A DNA stretch of 64,000 nucleotides from assembly GCA_963695985.1 (NCBI GenBank), contig CAVOIC010000011.1, positions 310,001-374,000 on the forward strand. Reading direction: 5' to 3'. The notes under the pieces are model-generated. The model saw only the letters and a program-made list of their open reading frames with translations. It was not told the origin of the DNA and did not search any database. Shown here one piece after another: positions 9,947-16,787 of the stretch. Each line of letters opens with the position of its first letter. The first letter of the stretch is position 1. The DNA is from DATBVX01 sp963695985 (GTDB lineage Bacteria > Pseudomonadota > Gammaproteobacteria > Steroidobacterales > Steroidobacteraceae). A program made the translations under genes and the position numbers.

Positions 9947-9962
9947 AGCAACTGGCGTGCCA
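9947..9962 (-). promoter_or_regulatory. Sigma-54 (RpoN) promoter of the PEP-CTERM gene
   Basis: Read on the minus strand the site is TGGCACG-CCAG-TTGCT. This matches the sigma-54 consensus TGGCACG-N4-TTGCW at every fixed base, with GG and GC separated by exactly 10. Transcription would start near 9936, leaving a leader of about 64 bases. RpoN control of PEP-CTERM genes through PrsK/PrsR is established in other proteobacteria. No enhancer-binding site was identified. Confidence 0.8.
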
Positions 9963-10246
9963 CGGGCGCTGATAGCAATGACAGTCAATGACTTAGTCTC
10001 ATGCAGTCGGATCGCGCCAAGGCCGAGGAACAGAAAATGTAAGAAGCCTCGACGCCGGAAATTCAGGCAGCTCACCAAGGCCTGACGGGTTCGGTTACAG
10101 GCCGGGCCACGGCCTCGGTCCAGGGCGCCAGGCTTCCGTAAGCCATTGAATTTATGTAGTCGGTAACCGCACTCGCGGCCCGACTCTACGCCTCCACCCG
10201 CTGCCGCGGCCTACCCCTGTAAATTTCCCCGACGATCCGCGGCTGA
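9963..10246. other. Intergenic stretch without a gene
   Basis: Together with the leader from 9873, this forms a gap of about 370 bases between the PEP-CTERM gene and the histidine kinase gene. Apart from the sigma-54 promoter I see only short shadow ORFs. An enhancer-binding site for the sigma-54 activator would be expected here, but I could not pick out a convincing palindrome. Confidence 0.5.
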
Positions 10247-12331
10247 TCAGAGCCGAGAGCGGATTCGGATGCCGATCCTCACGGCGCTCAGTTCCGGCAG
10301 GTTCTCCGCGAACACGCTTCCGCCGTGAAACTCGGCGATCAGGCGCACGATGTAGAGGCCTAACCCGAAGTGCGGCTTTCCCGGTGAGTCAGTGCGCTGC
10401 TGGAACATCGATTCGAACAGGCGTGCCCGCACCTCTTCGCCCAACGGTGTGCCTTCATTCTGCACGCTCAGGACGAAGTACTCTGCTTGCATCTGGAGCG
10501 CGATCTCGATGAGCGAACCCTTCGCACTGAAGTCGGCCGCGTTATCGACCAGCTTGTCGAGCAGCTGCACGATGAGATCGGGTGCACCGTGGAACTCGCA
10601 GTGGCCCTCCGGGACATGCGCAGCGAATCGATGCGTGGGAAAGGCATCACCGTAGGCTCGCGTCGTCGAGCGCACCAGTTCAGCAAGATCGAAACGCACG
10701 CGCTCGGCGTGCCGGATCGCCTCCTCGGTGCGCGACGCCGCGCCCATGGCCGTGAGGATCGCCTGCAGCCGGTCGGTACCCTCGCGCGCGCGTTGCAGGT
10801 ACGGACCTTTGGCATCGTGCTCCGATTCGAGGTTGTCGAGTGATGAGCGCACGATCGCGAGCGGCGTGCGTAGCTCGTGCGCGAGCTTGCCGGCGAGTGT
10901 GCGTAGGTACTCGGTGTACTCGTTCAGGCGCGCGAGCAGCGCCGAGAAACTGCGCGCGACATCACCGAGCTCATCGCGTGCTCCGGTGTCGGGCATCACG
11001 GCCTGAACGCGGCCATCGCGGGCGAGTGCCGTCTCAGCTGCACGCTGCAGACGGCGCAGCCGCACTCCCAGCAAGGCTGCGAACACCAGACTTGCAAGGA
11101 CAGCCGTGCCGCTCGCGAGCAGCGTCAGATCGAGAAGCCGCGTCAGTGCCTGGCTGCGCAGGGTGAGCAGTCGATCGCCCGCCTGCTCGAGCAGCAGGAC
11201 GCCGCTTAAACTGCTCGTCGGCGGCAGGGGTACTGCAACGGCGAGCAGAGCGCGGCGCTCGTCCGGCAGGCGAAACCACAGCGCTGCGCGCGTACCGTGG
11301 AGCGCTGCATCGACCGGAGGTCCGGCGAGGCGATCGGGCTGGTGCGCGCGCGAGGGCAGCCGCTCGCCGGACTCCAGGATCCGGCGATAGAGCACATCGC
11401 GCCAACTTGCTCGCGGCGGTTTCGTCGATTCGTAGAGCTCGGCGGGATTCGGCCCGAGCGAACCCGCCTCCGCGAGCACCCAGCCATTGGCATCGGCGAC
11501 GACGGCGCGTGTGGCTGCCGGAAGCAACGGTTCCAGCGCCGCGGTCAGGCTCGCTGATGGAATGACAAGCCGCCCGCTCGGTTGATGCGTCGCCGGATCG
11601 AGCGTTCCGACGCGCACCGGCAACTGCCCACGCGCGCCCACGTCGACGACTTCGAATCCCAGGTGAGCGCCGACCATGGCGCGCGGCAGCCGGATCTCGA
11701 GCTGGTACCCACTGTGAGTCGGCTGCCAGAACGCCTGGATTCGGGGCTCGACCATCTCGCGCCGCTCCCCGTAAGTGGAGACGACTGGGCGTCGCGCGCT
11801 CAGCAGGCCGGGGGCCTGCGTAGCGAGCAGGTACAACTCGCCCTCGCCATCCGGCGCCTCGAAGCCCAGCCATACATGATCGCCACGCGCCTGCAGCGGT
11901 GCGGACGGGTCATTCGACTGTTCAAGCGCCGGCGTCAGATCCTCGACCACGAGCATGAGATACAGGCTGCTCTCGTCGGCCGCCGCCGCATATCCGACCT
12001 TGAGCGGCGCACCGGGAGCCGCCAGCTGCGCAAACGCGTCCGCGGCCAATCCCCAGTCGTCAGCAAAGCCGTCCAGCAGCGCCGGTGTCGTCAGGCGATG
12101 GGCATACAGATCGCCTGCCCGGGCATCGAATGGCGCGCGCGCGGCCGCGTCGCTCCCGAACAGCTCCGGCTTGACTGCCAGCAGGTTTGCGAGCGTCGAG
12201 GCCGTGGCGAGCAGGGTCTGCTCCTGGCCGTCGCGCAGCGCCGACTCCATTTCACGCGCGTAGCGGCAGCCAGCCCACGGCAGCAACAGCGTCAGGAGGC
12301 TAAGGAGCAGCAACTGGTAGCGAAGCGGCAT
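10247..12331 (-). CDS. pdsS: Histidine kinase of the proteobacterial dedicated sortase system
   Basis: 694 residues with the architecture of the sensor that accompanies class GN sortases. An N-terminal membrane helix is followed by a large periplasmic region that includes a stretch resembling a family 9 carbohydrate-binding fold (DGFADDW near the start, then GYQLEIRLP). A second membrane helix lies near residue 405. A HAMP-like linker leads to the H-box AHELRTPLAIV with an intact His, an N-box DKLVDNAADFS, and FGLGLYIV as the G2 box. It starts directly after the stop of the response regulator gene, so the two are co-transcribed. Assignment to this family rests on overall architecture and neighbours; no search was run. 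Confidence 0.8.
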   Translation of the reverse strand: MPLRYQLLLLSLLTLLLPWAGCRYAREMESALRDGQEQTLLATASTLANLLAVKPELFGSDAAARAPFDARAGDLYAHRLTTPALLDGFADDWGLAADAFAQLAAPGAPLKVGYAAAADESSLYLMLVVEDLTPALEQSNDPSAPLQARGDHVWLGFEAPDGEGELYLLATQAPGLLSARRPVVSTYGERREMVEPRIQAFWQPTHSGYQLEIRLPRAMVGAHLGFEVVDVGARGQLPVRVGTLDPATHQPSGRLVIPSASLTAALEPLLPAATRAVVADANGWVLAEAGSLGPNPAELYESTKPPRASWRDVLYRRILESGERLPSRAHQPDRLAGPPVDAALHGTRAALWFRLPDERRALLAVAVPLPPTSSLSGVLLLEQAGDRLLTLRSQALTRLLDLTLLASGTAVLASLVFAALLGVRLRRLQRAAETALARDGRVQAVMPDTGARDELGDVARSFSALLARLNEYTEYLRTLAGKLAHELRTPLAIVRSSLDNLESEHDAKGPYLQRAREGTDRLQAILTAMGAASRTEEAIRHAERVRFDLAELVRSTTRAYGDAFPTHRFAAHVPEGHCEFHGAPDLIVQLLDKLVDNAADFSAKGSLIEIALQMQAEYFVLSVQNEGTPLGEEVRARLFESMFQQRTDSPGKPHFGLGLYIVRLIAEFHGGSVFAENLPELSAVRIGIRIRSRL

Positions 12332-13021
12332 TCACTCCAACCAGCGATAGCCCATGCCGTACATGGTCTCGATGGAAGCGAAAGCGGGGTCCACCATGGT
12401 GAACTTGCGGCGAATGCGCTTGATGTGAGAGGTGATCGTGTTGTCGTCGAGCACCACGTTCGCCGCATCCATCAACTGCTGGCGATTCTTGACATGGCCG
12501 GGATGCTGCGCGAGCGCATGCACGATCCAGAATTCTGTCAGCGACAACGGCACCGCGTGCTCGTTCCAGGTCGCCTGCAGCCGTTCGGCGTCGAGCGTGA
12601 GCGGACCTCGATTCAATACCTGCGTCGCCCTGACGGGCCGGCCGCGCGCCTCGATACGCTTGAACAACGCGACCACGCGCGCGATCAGATGCGCGAGGCT
12701 GATGTCCTTGGTTAGAAAATCATCGGCACCTAGCCGCAGGCCCGAGATAGCGTCGATCTCGCTGTCACGCGCGGTGAGGAAGATGATCGGCAGCTCCGCC
12801 GACTGCGCGCGCAGCTGCCGACACAGCTCGAAACCACCCTCCACCTCGTCCTCGAGTGAGATGTCGATGATGGCGAGGTCCGGCAGCCGCGCGCTGAAAG
12901 CCTGCATGGCCTGGCGCCGGCCAGGATACGTGTGCACGGCGTAGCCGTTACGCTCGAATGCTGCCGCATAGTTGGCGCTGATCGCGGCCTCGTCCTCGAT
13001 GATCGCAATCTGCTTTTTCAT
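12332..13021 (-). CDS. pdsR: Response regulator of the proteobacterial dedicated sortase system
   Basis: 229 residues. The receiver domain has the acidic pair (IIEDEAA), a phospho-acceptor Asp in LPDLAIIDISLEDE, and the conserved Lys in FLTKDIS. An OmpR/PhoB-type winged helix follows, with NRQQLMDAANVVLDD and SHIKRIRRKF, ending in TMYGMGYRWLE. It is the first gene of a two-gene operon with the kinase and is divergent from the sortase-target remnant, the arrangement seen in dedicated sortase loci. TAGACT at 13028-13033 lies six bases before the ATG and there is no Shine-Dalgarno site, so the transcript may be leaderless. Confidence 0.85.
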   Translation of the reverse strand: MKKQIAIIEDEAAISANYAAAFERNGYAVHTYPGRRQAMQAFSARLPDLAIIDISLEDEVEGGFELCRQLRAQSAELPIIFLTARDSEIDAISGLRLGADDFLTKDISLAHLIARVVALFKRIEARGRPVRATQVLNRGPLTLDAERLQATWNEHAVPLSLTEFWIVHALAQHPGHVKNRQQLMDAANVVLDDNTITSHIKRIRRKFTMVDPAFASIETMYGMGYRWLE

Positions 13022-13027
13022 GCCAGC

Positions 13028-13033
13028 AGTCTA
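13028..13033 (-). promoter_or_regulatory. -10-like hexamer of pdsR
   Basis: TAGACT on the minus strand is separated by six bases from the pdsR ATG. No clear -35 box or ribosome site is seen. The same spacing recurs at other genes in this window. Confidence 0.35.
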
Positions 13034-13197
13034 CCGTCCCGCGCCCCGCCTCTGAACGGCCCGGCTGCTCACTGCCCGAATTCGCCACAATTGATCAGGA
13101 CTTTGCCGCGATTGCCGCACGCGGCAGTCCGACTCCCCGCGTTAAATCGCACATGCCAGGACTCGCTGGATCGGCCAGCTCGACACCGGAGTGCAAC

Positions 13198-13932
13198 ATG
13201 CGCGCGACGACTCGGCAGCGGACTGAAGATCAGCTTGGAGCACGCTTCGGAGCGGAGTTCCATACCCGGCGCGGGACTTCCTCGCAGCCGTTCCCGCAGC
13301 GCCTGTCGCGGGCGCGACTGCTGCACCTGAGACGCCGCGACACCGCGGCCAACTGGCTCGCGCTCACGATTTCGATCGCGCTCTACTTCCTGCTCGCGGG
13401 CTCGCCGGCGCACGCCAATCCCATGGACGGCGTGCGTGCCGGAAGTTTGTTGCTGCGTGGCCGCGGGACGAGCGCGTTGCAGCCGGCATTGCGGGTGGAT
13501 ACCGCGGTCGATGCTGAAGTGAGCGGCATGATCGCGCGCGTCACTGTGCGGCAGGTTTTCCGCAACGACAGTGCCGACTGGATGGACGGCGTGTACGTAT
13601 TTCCGCTGGCGGAGAAGTCGGCCGTCAATCGGCTCGAGATGCTCTGGATCGACCGGCCGGATGGCACCAGCGTGCGTTATCAGGTGAGCAACCTGGCCGT
13701 CATCGATGCCCGCACCGACCGCGTGGCGCTCGATGCTCCGGTGAACGCGCTCGAGCTCGTCACCTGCTTTCCGTTCGATGCCGTCGTCGCGGGCGGCCCG
13801 CTGCGCTATCGCGTGCTCGCGCAGCGCGTGTTGCCCGAACAGCACGCCTTTGTCGCTGCGTACCGACGTGTTGCGACAGAACGCGCCGTTGAATCGAAAG
13901 TCCAACCTTCTACGAACAGGGTGATGTTATGA
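13198..13932 (+). pseudogene. Chimera of sortase target protein (VIT domain) and class GN sortase C-terminus
   Basis: 244 residues in one open frame. After a long basic leader and a hydrophobic export segment ending in SPAHAN, residues up to about nucleotide 13650 match the start of the proteobacterial sortase target family. PMDGVRAGSLLLRG opens a VIT domain that runs through VRQVFRNDSADWMDGVYVFPL. From about 13655 the sequence changes to the C-terminal part of a class GN sortase, with YQVSNLAVIDARTD and then LELVTCFPFDAV carrying the catalytic Cys, followed by GPLRYRV with the Arg. The rest of the VIT domain, the VWA domain, the LPXTG-like tail and the front half of the sortase with its catalytic His are absent. 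The simplest reading is an in-frame deletion of roughly 2 kb joining two neighbouring genes. CGGAG precedes the ATG at 13198. Confidence 0.7.
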
Positions 13933-14222
13933 ACGCCTACGTCTCTCGTCAGACTCTTCCCACCAGTGCGCGAGCCGTCGCACACGGGCTCGCGATCCTG
14001 CGCACGCGATACCGCGACGCGGCCGTGAGCTGGATTGCGTTGGGCGCGCTGCTCGCCGCCTGGCATGTCGAGGCCCGTCTCGAGCGTCACGATGCGACCG
14101 CGATCGATCCGCGTCTGGCGGCAGAAAAAGCCGTCCCTGCAGGGCACAGCGAGATCAGGAGCGTGCGTGCGGATGCGCGGTCCTGGATGGCAAGGGGCCC
14201 GCGGGGGCTCAGAACGCGCTGA
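13929..14222 (+). CDS. Hypothetical small membrane protein
   Basis: 97 residues. Its ATG overlaps the stop of the sortase chimera (ATGA), and AGGGTGAT precedes it, which suggests translational coupling. One hydrophobic segment, AAVSWIALGALLAAW, lies near residues 32-46 and is followed by a basic, unstructured tail. The 3' end overlaps the convergent gcdH gene by 14 bases. I recognise no family. The ORF may be a real last gene of the sortase operon, or it may be noise after the deletion. Confidence 0.35.
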   Translation: MNAYVSRQTLPTSARAVAHGLAILRTRYRDAAVSWIALGALLAAWHVEARLERHDATAIDPRLAAEKAVPAGHSEIRSVRADARSWMARGPRGLRTR

Positions 14223-15417
14223 CGCCGGTCAGCTCGCGTCCGATCGTGAGCTGGTGGACGGTCTCGGTGCCTTCGTAGGTGATCACGCTCTCGAGATTGA
14301 GCATGTGACGTATCGGCACATACTCGGCGCTGATGCCGGAGCCGCCCAGCATGTCGCGGCAGTCGCGCGCCACATCTAGCGCCATGCGCACGTTGTTCCA
14401 CTTGGCCAGGGACACCTGGCTCGGTGTCATCGCACCCTTGTCCTTGAGCCGACCGAGCTGCAGCGCGAGCAGCTGACCCGTGGTGATGCGGCGGGCATGA
14501 TCGGCCAGGCGCATCTGGATGGCCTGGGTATTGTCGAGCGGGCGGCCGAACAGCACGCGTGACTTCGTGTAGTCGAGGAGCTGTGCGAGACAGGCCTGCG
14601 CGGAGCCGATCACTCCCCAACTGATGCCGAAACGGGCCTGGGTCAGGCAGGACAGCGGTCCCTTGAGTCCGACTACGCCCGGCAGCACGTTTTCCTCCGG
14701 GACGCGGACGTTGTCGAAGAACAGGCTCGAGGTGACCGAGGCCCGCAGCGAGAACTTGTGCTCGATCTCCTGCGCGGTGAAACCCTTCATCCCCTTGTCG
14801 ACCAGGAAGCCCCGGATGCCTTCCTCGGTCATCGCCCAGACCACGGCCAGGTCGGCGATGCTGCCATTCGTAATCCACATCTTGGCGCCGCTGAGGATCC
14901 AGTCCTTCCCCTGGCGGCGCGCGTGGGTCTTCATGTTGGCCGGATCCGACCCGCCATGCGGTTCGGTGAGGCCGAAGCAGGCGATCAGCTCACCCCGCGC
15001 CATTCCCGGCAGGTACTTCTGCTTTTGCGCCTCGCTCCCGTAGGCGTAGATCGGGTACATGCACAGGCTGGTCTGCACCGAGACAAAGCTGCGGATACCG
15101 GAGTCACCGCGCTCGAGCTCCTGGCAGATGAGCCCATAGCTGACCGCATTGAGACCAGCGCAGCCGTAGCCCTTCAGGTAGACGCCGAGCAGTCCCAGAT
15201 CGGCGAGCTCAGGGACGATCTCGCGCGGAAAGCGATGCTGTTCGAAGCACTCGGCGATGATCGGCAGCACCTTCTCGTCGACCAGGCGCGCCACCGAATC
15301 CCGCACGAGCTGCTCCTCCTCGGTGAGCTGCCCGCGTACGTCGAGCAGGTCCATTGGATCGAGGCTGCGGATCGTCGATTTGCTCTTGGGAGCGGTGTCG
15401 CGTGCAGGCGTGGCCAC
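14209..15417 (-). CDS. gcdH: Glutaryl-CoA dehydrogenase
   Basis: 402 residues of the acyl-CoA dehydrogenase fold. It oxidises and decarboxylates glutaryl-CoA to crotonyl-CoA in lysine and tryptophan breakdown, using FAD. Family marks are SFVSVQTSLCMYPIY, CFGLTEPHGGSDP, KMWITNG, and TYEGTETVHQLTIGRELTG near the end, with the catalytic Glu in YEGT. GTG at 15417 is chosen because CTGGAG lies about six bases upstream. A LysR regulator gene is divergent, which commonly means the regulator controls gcdH. A related acyl-CoA dehydrogenase is the main alternative. Confidence 0.88.
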   Translation of the reverse strand: MATPARDTAPKSKSTIRSLDPMDLLDVRGQLTEEEQLVRDSVARLVDEKVLPIIAECFEQHRFPREIVPELADLGLLGVYLKGYGCAGLNAVSYGLICQELERGDSGIRSFVSVQTSLCMYPIYAYGSEAQKQKYLPGMARGELIACFGLTEPHGGSDPANMKTHARRQGKDWILSGAKMWITNGSIADLAVVWAMTEEGIRGFLVDKGMKGFTAQEIEHKFSLRASVTSSLFFDNVRVPEENVLPGVVGLKGPLSCLTQARFGISWGVIGSAQACLAQLLDYTKSRVLFGRPLDNTQAIQMRLADHARRITTGQLLALQLGRLKDKGAMTPSQVSLAKWNNVRMALDVARDCRDMLGGSGISAEYVPIRHMLNLESVITYEGTETVHQLTIGRELTGVSAF

Positions 15418-15600
15418 GGTGATCTCCAGTCAGGCCTCGGGCTCGAAAGGGCCGGCGAATCGGGGCGCAGATCATAGAGGATATGCCTGCGCCGGGCCTC
15501 TCGAACTGGAGCGCCGCACCCGCAGGGATGCGCGCCCCGTTGGTCCGGAGGACGCCAATGGTGCTCGAACCTGCACAAAGACTGCTGCACTTGGCTCAAT

Positions 15601-15620
15601 TGTTGACTATGATCACAACA
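15601..15620. promoter_or_regulatory. Possible lysR promoter/operator
   Basis: An inverted repeat, TGTTG (15601-15605) and CAACA (15616-15620), surrounds TATGAT (15608-15613), a good -10 hexamer ending nine bases before the lysR ATG. No ribosome site is present. It could be a leaderless lysR promoter with an autoregulatory site. The arms are short. Confidence 0.35.
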
Positions 15621-15622
15621 TT

Positions 15623-16503
15623 ATGGACCTCGGGGCCCTGTCGGCCTTCGTCAAGATCGTTCAGAGCGGCAGCTTCACCAAGGCTGCCGACGCGCTCGGC
15701 AGCCACAAGGCCCACCTCAGCCGCAGCCTCGCTCATCTCGAGCGCGAGCTCGGCATTCGCCTTCTGGAGCGCACCACTCGACGTGTTCGTCTGACCGATG
15801 TCGGTCAGCAGAGTCTACGAGCAGGCTCTTGGGCATCATGGCGGGCGTCGCCGACATCGAAGCGACTGCGGCGAGCCAACGCGGTGAGCCGAGCGGCGTG
15901 CTGAAGCTGAGCGCTGATGTCGAATTCGGGTTGGTCGGTCTTGGCCGGTGGGTCGATGCTTTCGCCGCGAAGTATCCCCAAGTCACCGTGGATGTCGATC
16001 TGTCCTCCACGTCGGCAGACCTCGTCGGGGAAGGGTTCGACCTGGCCATTCGCCTCGGCCCGGTCGAGGAGGGGTCACTGGTCACACAGAAGCTGGGCGA
16101 GCTCTCCTATGGTCTCTACGCAAGTCCAGCCTATCTGGAAAAGGCTGGTACGCCTGAGGACGGCAATGCCCTTGGACAGCATCCTCTGTTGATGGCCAGC
16201 AGCAGTGCGCAGCGCGGCTGGCGCCTGGTCACCCTCTCACGGGAGCTGCGTATCGACGGTCCTGCACGTCTGCGAGCGAACAGCAGCATCATGGTGCGCG
16301 ACGCCGCCGTCCGGGGGTTGGGGATCGCCCTGTTGCCCAGCCCGATCGCCAAAGAAGAAGTGGCCCGCGGGACACTGCGCCGGGTGCTGTCGGCCTGGTC
16401 GGGACCCAAGGTACCGATACTTGCCGCGTTCCCGGGCGGCCGTCAGCACACGCCGAAGGTTCGCGCATTCATCGAGTTGGCTGTCGCCTCGCCCCTGACC
16501 TAG
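15623..16503 (+). pseudogene. LysR-type transcriptional regulator, two frameshifts
   Basis: The gene would encode about 292 residues. The N-terminal winged helix is clear: MDLGALSAFVKIVQSGSF, then SHKAHLSRSLAHLE and RLLERTTRRVRLTD. The effector domain is in another frame and begins IMAGVADIEA. Between them the expected YEQALG lies in the third frame. One extra base near 15812 and one near 15832 restore a continuous LysR protein, and the total length is consistent with exactly two extra bases. It is divergent from gcdH and is its probable regulator. Whether it is truly broken depends on read support. Confidence 0.8.
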
Positions 16504-16548
16504 GGCTGACGGCTCCGGCTTATTGACGCAGCTCATCGTAGAAATACT

Positions 16549-16571
16549 CACGCGGCGCTCACCGCCGCGTG
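16549..16571. repeat. Perfect inverted repeat ahead of the kdp operon
   Basis: CACGCGGCG (16549-16557) and CGCCGCGTG (16563-16571) form a perfect 9-bp inverted repeat with a 5-base spacer. It lies between the lysR stop and the first kdp ORF. No T run follows, so it is a poor terminator. It could be an operator or an RNA stem in the kdp leader. Confidence 0.4.
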
Positions 16572-16608
16572 CCTAGACTCTCGCGCCTAACCGCGGAGCA
16601 CACCGACT

Positions 16609-16701
16609 ATGGATGCCGTATTCCTCATCGTCGTCATCGCGATCTGGGCCGTGACGCATTGGCTGATCCGGGCCGTGTCCCGCATCGGAGGTGTCGAATG
16701 A
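16609..16701 (+). CDS. 30-residue membrane peptide before kdpF
   Basis: An ATG-to-TGA ORF of 30 residues, too short for ordinary gene calling. MDAVFLIVVIAIWAV forms a single hydrophobic helix, followed by a short basic end. Its stop overlaps the kdpF start (ATGA), as kdpF overlaps kdpA, so it has the layout of the first gene of the operon. No strong ribosome site is seen (GCGGAG lies about 12 bases upstream). I do not recognise it; an accessory KdpF-like peptide is a guess. Confidence 0.45.
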   Translation: MDAVFLIVVIAIWAVTHWLIRAVSRIGGVE

Positions 16702-16787
16702 GCGGGATGTATCTCCTCGGCGCAGTCCTCGCGCTCGGGCTCTTCGTGTATCTGCTCTACGCGCTGATCAAGCCGGAGAAATTCTGA
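16698..16787 (+). CDS. kdpF: Potassium-transporting ATPase subunit F
   Basis: 29 residues: one transmembrane helix ending in the typical ALIKPEKF. KdpF is a lipid-like stabiliser of the KdpABC potassium pump in the inner membrane. The ATG overlaps the stop of the preceding 30-residue ORF. Its own stop codon shares a base with the kdpA start (TGATG). Confidence 0.88.
   Translation: MSGMYLLGAVLALGLFVYLLYALIKPEKF

Noticed and set aside
9873..10246. Small ORFs of about 65 codons in the gap upstream of the PEP-CTERM gene
   Set aside because: They overlap each other on opposite strands, lack ribosome sites, and one covers the sigma-54 promoter.
13022..13197. Possible missing sortase gene in the gap between pdsR and the chimera
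   Set aside because: Only 176 bases are available and no sortase motif is readable in any frame.
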